Shown in pieces: positions 1 through 10,640 of a stretch of 64,000 nt of DNA; position 1 is the stretch's first letter; the number at the start of each line of letters is the position of its first letter. The notes under the pieces were generated by a model. It searched no databases. It was not told the DNA's origin and saw nothing but the letters and a program-made list of their open reading frames with translations. Origin of the DNA: Oxytricha trifallax (lineage: Eukaryota; Ciliophora; Spirotrichea; Sporadotrichida; Oxytrichidae); the NCBI GenBank assembly GCA_000711775.1, contig ARYC01017211.1, positions 62,001 through 126,000 of the forward strand, read 5' to 3'. Made by a program: the position numbers and the translations under genes.

Positions 1-905
1 AAAATTGAATAAGAGTTATCAGATTGTTAAATTTAATACATTCTTATAATTTGATTACCTTAAATGCTTATAAGAATAAAATTTCAAGACATCCCAATAC
101 ACGAATCTTTTCATTATTTTTGAAATCCTAAATTTATTTTGCATAATAAACACCTACCTAAAATCAAAACTCTCAAAGAACAAGATATTTTCATGACATG
201 AGTAAAAAATTACTGATTTGGAAAATTTAATTTTTCGGAGGCTTTAAACTCAGATTTAAACCTCACCCTGTAAAAAAATATTTATATACGACACAATTGA
301 GGTTAATAAACTTATTATAGTTTCCTTACTATGGTAATACAACTATTTTTGTAGAATTAGTGTTAAAAAAGTGTTATTTTTTAGAATTCATTAGGAAAAC
401 TTTAATAATTTATTTTAATAAATAACTTAAAAAATTTATTGTGATATTGTTAATTTTATAATTTATTAATTCTCTATACAAAGATTGTTAATTCTGATAG
501 TAGACTGATATAATTATTTATTAAAATTGATTGTGAGTTAAAATTTATAACAAATTATATTTTTCCAGATGTTGATATATATTAACCAGCACATTTCAGT
601 TTCTTAATAAAAATTAAAATAAATGCTAATCAATATATTAATTTTAGGAGAGAGCCCGATGACTGATCCAAAATTTTTTAAAAACAATAAACTTTTAATT
701 AAATCCTCACAAAAAAAAATGTCTAATAAAAGTAAATACATAAAAAACTTGGCTAAAATATTTTATATTATAGAATTTATTTTTATTTATCAAGATTTTT
801 ATGATTTTACAAAAAAAATTATAAATAATATTTTTAGAAGTTTAGTTTTATAGCAATGAATAATAAAATGGATAATTTTAATATATAAATTATTAATATG
901 AAGTT
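1..905 (+). repeat. Segmental duplication, copy 1, upstream block
   Basis: This stretch matches about 50082-51460 in the same orientation, with frequent substitutions and small indels. Shared landmarks include AACCAGCACATTTCAGTTTC (near 580 and 51145) and the block around TTTTTCGGAG (near 232 and 50745). Copy 2 contains an extra ~410-bp foldback element absent here, so this copy supplies the empty site. A frame at 623-853 is open but is not conserved in copy 2, so I do not call a gene. The repeat may continue upstream of the window. Confidence 0.8.
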
Positions 906-1166
906 GCTTTTACACAAGAATATGATAAAATAATTAAATATATTTAATACAGCTTATATCAATATGACTATTACTAGTCTTACTATATCTTTCTGTGAGG
1001 TTCAAAAAATAATTATTAACAAAGTAACATAGAAGTTATTATCATTGTTAAGGGGAATATTGCTTTAGATTTATGATTTGTTAAAAATTAATTTAATATA
1101 TATTTCTATAAAATATTATATTGGAACTCAATTATCCTTACTAGTTAAATTGGTGATACAAATTTC

Positions 1167-1755
1167 GGGTAATGGCCCCCAGGGCGGGGCAACATAAAAT
1201 TTTTTCTCAAATTTTTTACATGATCTAAAAGTCATAAAATCTTTGAATTACTCATTTTAACCTACAAATACCCTAAATATCATATATCTTTGAAATGAAC
1301 TCATTTAAATCATTCTAGTATAATTAATTTAAACAATTTTTATTATAATTTTTTGCATGGATATTTTTTTGGAATTTATCGTAATTTAATATTCTTGAAT
1401 AGAGAGAGATTTTATTTCTTAAATACTACTATTTTAAAAATATTTAGATAATCTACTCACTTTTCTGAGACAAAACCCCTCTCTTTTTAAGAATATTAAA
1501 TTACGATAAATTCCAAAAAAATATCCATGCAAAAAATTATAATAAAAATTGTTTAAATTAATTATACTAGAATGATTTAAATGAGTTCATTTCAAAGATA
1601 TATGATATTTAGGGTATTTGTAGGTCTCTTTAAAATGTTGTTAGAGTCTAATTAAATGAGTTAAAATGAGTAATTCAAAGATTTTATGACTTTTAGATCA
1701 TGTAAAAAATTTGAGAAAAAATTTTATGTTGCCCCGCCCTGGGGACCATTACCCC
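1167..1755. mobile_element. GGGTAATGG foldback (MITE-like) element, member 1
   Basis: The two halves are inverted repeats over nearly their whole length. They start GGGTAATGGCCCCCAGGGCG and end with its complement at about 1738-1755, with a small asymmetric centre. The flanks CAAATTTC (left) and CAAATTTTC (right) look like an 8-9 bp target duplication. No coding potential is seen. A second member with the same termini lies at 52387-52919. Such structures are typical of non-autonomous DNA transposons; the 7-9 bp duplication fits hAT- or MULE-type mobilisation, but no transposase of that kind is in the window. Confidence 0.8.
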
Positions 1756-2264
1756 AAATTTTCAAAAGTTCTACACAAAAAATAAAGGAATTATGAATTC
1801 TTAAACTATAGAAGTTAAGTACTTACTTAATAGCAAAGGATTACTTTAAATAGCTATATTTTAGTGATAGGTGAGAGAGGATAATTAACTTACATGAGAA
1901 GTGCTCTAATGAAATAAATCCGAAGTTTAATAAGCTTTAAACCCATTTTTTATTACATAGAGGAGCATTTATATAATTTTTTGTTGTTGGAATTTTTTAA
2001 TTAATTTCACCTTGAACGATAAGTATTGCATATTCTTGAGAATGAAATGAAGAAAAAGAAATAGGAAAAAAATTAAATTATACCTGATGTTATAAGAAAA
2101 GAAGAACTTACAAAATGCACTCACTATTAAAGCTAACTACTTAATCAGTTATATTAAAAGAAATTAAGTTGCAAAATTACATATTGTTTGATTATAGGGA
2201 CAATCTAAACACTAATTTAAATTTTTTCAGGATTTATAAATACCAATAACATATATAAGAATTG
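1756..2264. other. AT-rich spacer, no feature recognised
   Basis: I see no open frame with protein-like composition, no RNA gene and no inverted repeat between the foldback element and the TBE-1 end. Confidence 0.5.
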
Positions 2265-2404
2265 AATAAAAACCCCAAAACCCCTGAAGTTGTTTGATTG
2301 AGTTTTTGTTTGATAAAAGTAGACTATAAACTCATAGTTTATTAGGGTTTTAAAAGAGTTAATGTAGGGGTTTAATGTTTAAATATAAGTAATTTAAGTG
2401 AGTT

Positions 2405-2816
2405 TTGTAGGAATACAATCGAAATTGAGAAATTGTATATAATTATTTTATTATAAATCTAAATAGTGGAGACGAGATGACCAATTTGAATTATATTGGG
2501 CTCATTCGATAGAGAATTTAAAATTAGCTGGACTTTACTATTGGCGGTACTATTTTATCGCATCCTTGGTAAGAGATAACTTAACTTTAATGTGAGGGTA
2601 TTATTTAATGAATTTAATGACGTTTAATTAAATTTGAAATATCTCCCTCCAGTGATGCGTTAAGATAGTACCGTCAATAGTAAAGTCGAGCTAATTTTAA
2701 ATTTTCTATCGAATGAGTCCAACATCGTTTAAATTGGCCAACTTTATCTGCCATGATTTTGATTTAATATTTATTAATTTAAATATAATTTCTCAATTTC
2801 GATTATATTCCTACAA
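2405..2816. mobile_element. GTAGGAATA foldback element, member 1
   Basis: An imperfect palindrome starts TTGTAGGAATACAATCGAA and ends with the complement TTCGATTATATTCCTACAA. The inner arms share GGACTTTACTATTG with its complement and a block around GGGCTCATTCGATAGA. It sits just upstream of the TBE-1 transposase. Relatives lie at about 41059-41300 (mainly one arm) and 49013-49433. It has no gene. Confidence 0.75.
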
Positions 2817-2819
2817 TAT

Positions 2820-3835
2820 ATGCGAGGTTTGGAGTCAGTTTATGACAATGAGTATTTAGATTTATTGTTTAAATTGCGTTATGGATGTGATGATTATAGC
2901 GTCAATTCAAACCCATTTTAAATTACATGTCTATAGCGGTGATCCATAAATCTTCAGCAAATTCAAGGTCTAACTGTCTATTAGCATTGAATTTAAAGAG
3001 ATAGCATATTAATTATAATCCTAAGAGACCACTAAAATTTAAGCAGCATCACATTGATCATCTTATTAATGATAAGACTTTTAAATAATGGGCTCATTTC
3101 TTTCTCGTATAGAGAGCTGTGATGTTTCATCGCTAATTTCCTGAGCTTCATATCTCTTCTTAGTCTATAGCGAACATACATAAAAAGAATGAAATATCTT
3201 ACAAGACAGTCAATTGTATAAAGAGAGTGATTGACTTTAATGTTCCATTTTATAAGGATAAGTTAAATTATATATACAATTAAATGCATAGGGCTATTAC
3301 TAATAACATCAAGTTCATACACGCTAATATCAAGGTCTATGTTTAAAAGATATAGCAACATAGAAGTATATGATTAAAAGGTTAAGGTTTAAACCCACAC
3401 TATTCTTGGTAGAATAAATGAAGATAGTGGCCTCGAGACCTATGTTATTCACTCTCGTTCTATAAAGACTGATTAATATATTTAGTTCTTGCAATAACTC
3501 AGTGACAACTACGCTGAGTAAGAGATTATTCTGTTCGTTGCTAACTTGTCAGTTCATAAAACTAAAGACTAAAGGAAGGAATATGAAAGGCTTAACATAA
3601 AACCTGTATTTAATGTTCCTAAAGCCCTTAGTTCAATGGAATCGAGCTATATTGGGGGCAATTGAAAGGTGACTACAAGAAACTTCTACTTTATCACTTG
3701 ATGCACGACTTGAAGGTAGATACAGTTGATTTTATTAAAAGTGCTGCTAAAAGAGTCAGTGATGAGAAAGCTAAAGTGTGCGCAAGAGAAGGAAGATTGT
3801 GTGTTTATTAATAAGTATTAGAATTAAACGAATGA
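2820..3835 (+). pseudogene. TBE-1 DD34E transposase, inactivated
   Basis: Homologous along its length to the intact TBE-3 transposase at 55681-56706 (Tc1/IS630-type DDE enzyme that cuts and joins the element ends). The N-terminal helix-turn-helix region is frameshifted near 2935. A ~36-bp deletion near 3330 removes the segment holding the first catalytic Asp (HADE motif). The second Asp is replaced by Ala (FVANLSVHK where TBE-3 has FVDNLSVHK, near 3539). The third residue survives in NGIE or its equivalent (GIELYWG, near 3645). The stop TGA at 3833-3835 lies 6 bp from the convergent 22-kDa stop. It cannot be catalytic. Confidence 0.9.
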
Positions 3836-3841
3836 ATAAGT

Positions 3842-4624
3842 TCACATATTAAATTTGCCCGTAAAGGTATTTTGTTTCTCTTTCTTTTCTTCCTCTTAAG
3901 GCTTGCTTGGGCCTATATTTCTTCTCTTAGTGCCAGCTCCTGCATCTATACTCATCTTGTCTGCCTTTTATAAATCTTTGAAGAGTCTCTTACTCAATTC
4001 ATGCTTTATTTGAGACTTTCTCTCTCTCTGTTTAATATGCTGCGTTCTTTCATTAAGTATATGGCAGTGCCAGGCTTTCTATAAAGTTAGAAGGGTAAGG
4101 TTACTTGAGATGAATGGATGCTTCTACAATCAGGAGTCACTGATTTTAAATACCTTCTTCTCTTTTTCTTCAGGAGAGATAGTATAGCGTTTCTTGAGAG
4201 CTTCTTAAATTACTTCATTTAAGTACTTAGGTTTCAGAGTTGCAAGAACACCAAAGAAGAGGTTTCTCTTTGGCAACTTATTAGAGAGCTGTAGCTTTGA
4301 TGGAAGGTAGATAGCTACGTCTGGATCACTCATAGCATCGTCATATAGGATTGCCACTGATATTTCAGGGTAATTAGGTATCTCAATCATCCTAATTTCA
4401 TTAGACTTAAAAGCTTTTTTGTCTTCACTAAGTAAGGCTTGTAAGAATGAGATTTTAGTTCCATCCTAAGTTGGCAAGAACAATCCAACTATCATGAATA
4501 TATTAATCTTAGTTAAGAACTTACCTTGCTATACCAAATATCTATAAAGTTCCTCTTTACTTCTAAATTTTCCTATTAAATCTTGAGATTAAATTCTCTT
4601 TATTGCATCATTCATAGAATCCAT
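3842..4624 (-). pseudogene. TBE-1 '22-kDa' protein gene, inactivated
   Basis: Homologous to the intact copy in TBE-2 (27533-28320). It reads from ATG at 4624 through conserved IPNYPEIS and FFGVLATLKP blocks. It keeps the 36-nt intron 1 (4489-4524, GTAAG...ATAG) and the 26-nt intron 2 near 4077-4102. An in-frame TGA stands where TBE-3 has TGG (SDTW), just before intron 2, and one base is missing after the intron. The protein has no known function; it is found only in TBEs as far as I know. Confidence 0.85.
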
Positions 4625-4847
4625 CTTGCTTCCTCTTTATAGAAATGTTTAAGAAATTTAAAATTATGGATATCCATTCTAAGTTTATTAAAATCTTACT
4701 ACTAAATAGGGAGGACTTACTGGAGGTCAACCTTGAAAAGATATGTGGAAAAGCAGTGAAAAACTTGCTCCAAGTTTCACAGATTGATTTCCATTTTTAT
4801 CAATCTATCTCCATTAAATTGCTCATAATAATGATTAATTATTTTAA

Positions 4848-4889
4848 GAGGTCCTCCAAATTAAGTCCAAACTTGATTTGGAGGACCTC
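4848..4889. promoter_or_regulatory. Perfect 14-bp inverted repeat between divergent TBE-1 genes
   Basis: GAGGTCCTCCAAAT (4848-4861) is followed 14 bp later by its exact complement (4876-4889). It lies in the ~470-bp divergent intergenic region between the 22-kDa gene (leftward) and the zinc-finger/kinase gene (rightward), where promoters for both must lie. TBE-2, TBE-3 and TBE-5 have other repeats at the same place. A role in transcription is inferred only from position. Confidence 0.5.
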
Positions 4890-5511
4890 CTAGAGAAACA
4901 AAGCTTCATTAGGAGTATATTAATTTACTAAAATGTATAAAATTCTCATTAAATATGTCAACTAACAGTCTTTTATGTTTAATTCATTTTATTGCCTCTC
5001 AGCAAAGAAACTACCAGAGTGTCTTATACTCTACTAAAATAGTTTATCTCGATAGATTATATCATTATTATAATAAAATATATCAGAAAACTATAATGAG
5101 CGCTAACCTTTTGAGAAGAGCGGCATTACTTAGATCAAGCCAATAAAAGTTATCATTCCAGCAACCAAGAAAAGTATAGACCAGAGACGATTGTACTCAG
5201 TGGGAGCCAACTTATGACAACTTTTACCACTCTAGCTTTGAGATTTAAATATAAGTTAAGTAGGAGGTTATTAAAGAAGCTGTGCAAATTGAGGAGGAAG
5301 TTAAACAACCCACCATAGAGCATTAATAAATACCAATCAAAGTTGACTATTAATGCAAAGAATGCAATAAAGTTTTCCCTTACAAGTCAACTTATAAGAG
5401 ACATTTTATAAATATACACAACGATATACCTAGGTTTTATCTCAAACATTGAATAAAAATCAAAAAAATCGTGAATACATAAATAATTAATATTTGAAAC
5501 ATAAATAAATG

Positions 5512-6553
5512 AATTCAGCACATAAATAAATACACTTAGAATTCTTGAGAGATGCCATTAATTTGCTGAGGTTTAATACTGCCAATCCAGATGAAGGGTC
5601 AAAAGTATTCTACTCCTACAAACAAATCAGTAAGGCATTGAGGGTTCCGGTTAGTCAAGTGCAAAGTTTTTGTCTTTAGGCAATTAAGGGCAGCTGATAT
5701 GGCACAAGAACGAATAGAAAATGGAAAAACTTGCAACTTCATCATGTATAGTACTTAACTCATCCAGACACACTTTGAGGCTCAGGCATTCGAGAGCCTG
5801 AGGATGTGAACAATATTGTTTCATAGAAAATTTCCTGAAACAAAAATTTCTATTTCACAACTTCGTCGATTATTCATCTCCCATGGTATCAAGTTCAAGG
5901 TTGCAACATCACGATATCGCATACCAGAATGGACCTTGAGAAAAATTGACCAAGTTCAGCTGCAAAATTACGCACAAGTTATTTCAGCTTACGAGTCGGG
6001 TATTAGGATAGTGTATATTGACGAAACCATATTCAAGCCATACTCCATTTAAATGCGTACCTGGGCTTGCAAGTATGACAATTAGACGCTTTCGAAAGAA
6101 GGCACTAAGCTAAAAACATAAGCTGCAATAGTGATGATCAGCGGGTAGTATGGCCTCGAAACTTTCCAAATTCGGGAGGGCTCAATAAAAACGGATGATA
6201 TAATTGAGGCCCTCGAAGGACTTTAGGCAGTCGTTAAGGATTAGAGTATTGTCATATTCCTTGACAATCTTAGAGCGCATCACTCAAGAAAGGTTAAGGA
6301 GTTTATCGAAAAGAACAAATGGACAATGATCTTCAACTCACCCTATAGCTCTACATATAACTGCATAGAGCAAATTTTCGCTGGAGTTAAATAGAGGTGC
6401 AGAACAGGGTTGGCGAAGATTGATTTTAACTTAAGCGACAAAAAGCACATTGCTCTAATAGAAAATTCAATTCGTGAGATTACTGTGAAGCAATGTGAAA
6501 AAGTTGAGGTGTCACATATTTGGAAGATGAAACAGCGACTTAATGACTTATGA
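5512..6553 (+). pseudogene. Element A DD34E transposase
   Basis: The C-terminal two thirds are open and show the catalytic triad: YIDET (Asp codon 6020), FLDNLRAH (6263) and CIEQIF (Glu codon 6368), with 34 residues between the second and third. The protein ends at TGA 6551-6553. The N-terminal part (helix-turn-helix region YKQISKALRVP near 5620) is in another frame, separated by a one-base shift near 5813 and two TGA codons near 5694 and 5775. If start ATG 5512 is right the intact enzyme would be about 345 residues, like TBE transposases. It belongs to the IS630/Tc1 group by the triad spacing and by alignment to TBE-2/3. Confidence 0.85.
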
Positions 6554-6608
6554 TATATAAACACAAATTAATTAATTTTTAACTTATGTAAACATAAATT
6601 TTTTAAAG

Positions 6609-7388
6609 TCATTAAATTTATCTTTTGGCTGGTGGTGACCTCATTATGTTGTTTCCGAATCTATGAGAATGGCCATCGTTGTAGGGGAAGACTCTCTCTA
6701 CGAATTCTTCATATTCGCATGATATCTCATATCTTTTCCTCTTTCGAGTGTTTTTTCTGCCTTGAGATCTCTGCTTCAATAACGCCAGTGCTCTTCCCTT
6801 CTTTTCTGCAACATAAATTTTTATTTCAGTGACATAAACTTACTTGAGTAGTAAGGAAAAGAGGATAAGTCTTTTAGCAAGTCTTGATTGATCTCGATGT
6901 TCTCAAGTTTGGTCTCCTCGTCCTTGGTCAGCATTCTAGCTTCTTGCTGCTGTATTACGATGGTAGTTAGGTAATCGTTTCTGAGAGTGCCTAAAATGCC
7001 AAAGAAAAAATCACGGTCAGGTAAGTCCTGAGAATCTTCGTATGTATTTAAGTATTTCTCTAAGACTTCGTCTCCTTTGAGCTTTTGGTAAACATTTTAA
7101 ACAGAAAGCTCAGGGAAGCAGGGGACGTTGACATATATTATATCGACGCTCCTAATAAGTTCCTTCTTTGAACTTAGAACGTCCTTGATAAACCTCATAC
7201 TAGTCTTCTTGAATGTCGGCAAATGATATCCCACTATTTGTATTTACATAAATAATATTTTTACATGAAAATTTAAAGTAGTTGAACCAGTCACTTTTCG
7301 TATTAAATTTTCCCTCGAATTGCCTTGAGTTCACTAGCGTGTTATTGTTGAGTTGCCCTACGTCTCTCATTTGTGTATTTATCTGCAT
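6609..7388 (-). CDS. Element A homolog of the TBE 22-kDa protein, intact, two introns
   Basis: Starts at ATG 7388 (MQINTQMRDVG) and stops at TGA 6611-6609. Removing a 31-nt intron (7234-7264, GTAAA...ATAG) and a 38-nt intron (6806-6843, GTAAG...GCAG) leaves 711 nt, 236 codons plus stop, with no internal TGA. Both introns fall at the positions used in TBE-1, -2, -3 and -5. Aligned blocks include VPCFPELSVQNVY (TBE IPNYPEISVTNLY) and DRDFFFGILGTLR (TBE ERNFFFGVLGTLK). The C terminus is very basic (RKNTRKRKR). Function is unknown; conservation across two element lineages argues for a role in transposition. Confidence 0.85.
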
Positions 7389-7652
7389 TTAGCCTTAAAT
7401 TTCTTGGGAAACCTAAAATGAATTTTAATTAATAATTTTGTTATCTTACCCCTACTAAATAGCAGAAGCGATATAAGGTAATATTACTAAATAGCAACTT
7501 TGATTTGCAGGGAATTATTGTTTATTCTGGCTTAAGCTCTTATTTCTCCAAGAAATTAGTTTTAATATATTTGGGTTTATTTTTAAGTAACATAAATTCA
7601 TGTCACTTTAAAGTCATATTGCTCAAATAGTTTTAGTTTTTTTTCTTTATGT

Positions 7653-7699
7653 GCGCGGATAATATCCGCGCAAATATTTAGCGCGGATATTATCCGCGC
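7653..7699. repeat. Twin 19-bp GC-rich palindromes
   Basis: GCGCGGATAATATCCGCGC (7653-7671) and GCGCGGATATTATCCGCGC (7681-7699) are each palindromic and are complements of one another, 9 bp apart. They are far more GC-rich than their surroundings and lie in the divergent intergenic region of element A. They could be a protein-binding site for the divergent promoters or a cruciform/hairpin. A looser repeat (TATGCGCTTA ... TTAAGCGCATA) follows at about 7775-7808. Confidence 0.8.
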
Positions 7700-7961
7700 A
7701 TGCCCTTCTTTAATTTATGGATTTGATATTGAGGAGTGAGTTTTTTATTTTATAATTGTTGCAAATAAATGTCTTATGCGCTTATTTGAATTTATTTATT
7801 AAGCGCATATATTAGTAATTTTATTAAATGTATTAATTTAAGAATTAATAACAATAAATAGTAAACATAAATAGCAACATTAGTAATATATAAATTTAAT
7901 ATATAATTAATTTGTGCAACATAAACTAAATATGGACGGGTCCTCTCGAGTTGTGGATACT

Positions 7962-7978
7962 CCAAAACCCAAAACCCC
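7962..7978. repeat. Internal telomere-like C/A tract
   Basis: CCAAAACCCAAAACCCC reads as one base short of the C4A4C4A4 repeat that caps TBEs. It lies inside element A, between the 22-kDa gene and the zinc-finger gene, not at an element end. Confidence 0.6.
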
Positions 7979-8014
7979 TCAAATAATAAAATTCTTTGAG
8001 CTAAATTAACATTG

Positions 8015-10640
8015 ATGCTTAGTATCACAAATTTATTGGGAAGGTTGTTTCTAAAACCAAAAACTCATAGCTTTATGATTCTCTCATGTAATAACTGGGG
8101 AAGTGAAAATAGGGAAAAGCCAAAATATCTCAAAAGAAACCAAGAATAATCGTAACATGCAGCCTCTGTGATTAAGCATATACTTTGCCTCAACTTAAAA
8201 GGCACTCTCAGGTCCATCTAAGGGAGAAGGGCAAGTTCAACCATTTGAAAATAAATGGTTAGTATCGGTGTAAAATCTGCAAAGCTGATAACGAAAACTT
8301 TAAAAGAAAAAAGTAGCTAAGCGCACATTTAAGTACTCATAAGATAAGAGACTTGCAAGAGGCCAGCTATTCTGCCATAGTAAGCCTATTAAAATTCAAT
8401 AATTTCAATTATTAGGTTATACGGGAGCTGAAATAACTCGATGCCATACATGATGCAATAGAGTTCTCGGACGAATCGGAGCAAAACATAGTTTCTTCAG
8501 CCATTGACTAGCCCAAGCCTCATTCAACTGAATGTACTCCGAAACACAGACTAAAAGATACAGTGACATAAACTTTTACAAAGGATAACATAAACTTTTC
8601 AGTTGGAGAGCGGTTCTTAGCCGGTCTCATTTTGCTTATTGAAAATGAGCTTCCGATAACTGTAGTATTGGAGGCTAAGGCTATGATCAGAGAATTAGAA
8701 AAATTTGTAGAATCGGCCAATTATAAGAATTTTAAATATTCAACTTACTTTAAACCGAGACTTATAATATTTATCATTCTTAGTTATAATTAATATTTTA
8801 AACAAAATGTAATGTAGAGACTTAATCAATAATAATTTATTGTTCTCATTTTTATAGAACTACATTTGTATTCTTAGTCTGACACTTCAGTATTCTTAAA
8901 ATCTAACTTGTACTTTGATAATTTTTGTATTATTATATTCTACTCTGTATTTAAAGTTACTAAGGTTTGAAATTTTGTTTATTTTTATTTATTAATATTT
9001 GGCGAGCTACCGTGAAAAAACAGAACGTGGTAGCTCGCCATGTATTTAATTATATTTTAATAAAAGTTACTTTATTGTGTTTTACTATTATTAACCATTC
9101 AGTTTTGTTAAATAATCTCATCATTTCATTCCTTATCAATAAACTTTTATTAATACTTTTAGAATAATCATAAAGTTTTGTCTGGTTCATAATTTTTCAA
9201 GCAAACCAGAATTAATGTAACAAAGCATAATATTGGATTTTAAAATGCTTAAAATTGACTTCTATAAAATCAAGTATAAATAATTAATTATATATTTTTT
9301 ACTTTAACCAATAGAATTAAATTATTTTTAAAACTCTTGATTTTTAATGGATAATTAAATCATACTAAAAAGCTATAATTTAACTTTTTAAAAATAGAAG
9401 TCAATTTTAAGCATTTTAAAATCCAATATTATGCTTTGTTACATTAATTCTGGTTTGCTTGAAAAATTATGAACCAGACAAAACTTTATGATTATTCTAA
9501 AAGTATTAATAAAAGTTTATTGATAAGGAATGAAATGATGAGATTATTTAACAAAACTGAATGGTTAATAATAGTAAAACACAATAAAGTAACTTTTATT
9601 AAAATATAATTAAATACATGGCGAGCTACCACGTTCTGTTTTTTCACGGTAGCTCGCCAAATATAAATAAATAAAAATAAACAAAATTTCAAACATTAGT
9701 AACTTTAAATACAGAGTAGAATAAAATAATACAAAAATTATCAAAGTACAAGTTAGATTTTAAGAATACTGAAGTGTCAGACTAAGAATACAAATGTAGT
9801 TCTATAAAAATGAGAACAATAAATTATTATTGATTAAGTCTAAGAATGATAAATATTATAAATCTCGGTTTAAAGTAAGTTGAATATTTAAAATTCTTAT
9901 AATTGGCCGATTCTACAAATTTTTCTAAATGTTATGAGCTTAGACTAGTGCAACATGCGCCCGCTGAACTCTTAAGACCGCAATCAATATTAGTTCAATA
10001 CAAGGCTGAAGACTTTATAAAAAAAATTGAGACCAGCCTAGGGGTCTGGTAAGACTTTAAATATATGTTACTGAATAACAAACTACGAATGCCTGACGTT
10101 GATTAGTTAAAGGACTTTTGCTACCAAGCTAGCATAATGACTCTGCCCCTAGAGAACTATGACTACAATCTTACTCATTTTAGGGAGACAAGTTGAGCAC
10201 TTAAATTTTCAAAAATGCGCTCTGCAGATACTGGATGGCATAAGCAAGCTTCATTCACATGGTATAATCAATCGCTACCTTAAGCCATGCAACGTAAAAG
10301 TCCGAGGCAACCCGGAACCTTAAATATTCATTAGTAATTTCAAATACTCATCAATGATCGGCCAGATAAATCAAGATGAGTTTATTCCCATGGACGTCCA
10401 TTTATGCCTTAGAGACCCAGATGCTGTTCGTCTAGGCGATTTGAGATAAGATAACTATTCTCTTCTCGCAATTCTCTTGCATTTCTTTTTCGGAAAGACT
10501 TTTAAGGAAGAAGTGAGGAAACATGTATCGCTAGCTGTCTTTGCGGTTCAACTACATTGCGATGAGAACTCTTCAGATGAGGTTAAAACAATTGCTTTGA
10601 CATTTCTGAATAACTCAAAAAAGTGCCTGACATGGCTGAA
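8015..10640 (+). pseudogene. Element A zinc-finger/pseudokinase protein, interrupted
   Basis: Counterpart of the TBE 57-kDa gene. N-terminal piece at 8015 (MLSITNLLGRLF), then after a frameshift two C2H2-like fingers (CSLCDQAYTL...HSQVH at about 8160; CKICKAD...HLSTH at about 8268). The 1.23-kb palindrome 8696-9927 interrupts it; removing it with one AAT restores the frame (MIRE|CYELRL). A kinase-like domain follows, with one frameshift near 10190. Its catalytic loop reads HGIINRYLKPCNV (HRD changed to NRY, near 10269) and the DFG position reads SNF, so it is a pseudokinase. No TGA ends the frame: it runs through the element end into the TBE-1 gene. Confidence 0.75.
8696..9927. mobile_element. 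1.23-kb palindromic insertion with ANT target duplication
   Basis: Near-perfect inverted repeat: the left arm from TAGAAAAATTTGTAG at 8696 is mirrored to 9927, with a short unique centre near 9270-9370. It is flanked by AAT on both sides (8693-8695, 9928-9930). Each arm contains an 11-bp hairpin (GGCGAGCTACC...GGTAGCTCGCC). Precise removal with one AAT restores the element A reading frame. The matching open frames in both arms (8967-9167, 9492-9692) are mirror images and not evidence of a gene. It is either a foldback transposon or an IES-type insertion. Confidence 0.85.

Noticed and set aside
623-853. 76-codon plus-strand frame in the duplication block
   Set aside because: Not conserved in copy 2 (near 51185-51400) and composition is Lys/Ile/Phe noise.
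5690-5810. TGA read as tryptophan in the element A transposase
   Set aside because: Two in-frame TGA codons fall where alignment would allow Trp, but a frameshift follows and no other gene in the window needs TGA as sense; decay is simpler.
6572-8600. Recurrent ACATAAA motif in element A (6585, 6811, 6831, 7588, 7919, 8564, 8586)
   Set aside because: Tempting as a regulatory repeat, but two copies fall inside an intron, others inside coding sequence, and such an AT-rich 7-mer is expected often.
8967-9692. Two identical 66-codon open frames at 8967-9167 (+) and 9492-9692 (-)
   Set aside because: They are the two arms of the 8696-9927 palindrome; the translation is Leu/Ile/Phe-rich and there is no independent support for coding.
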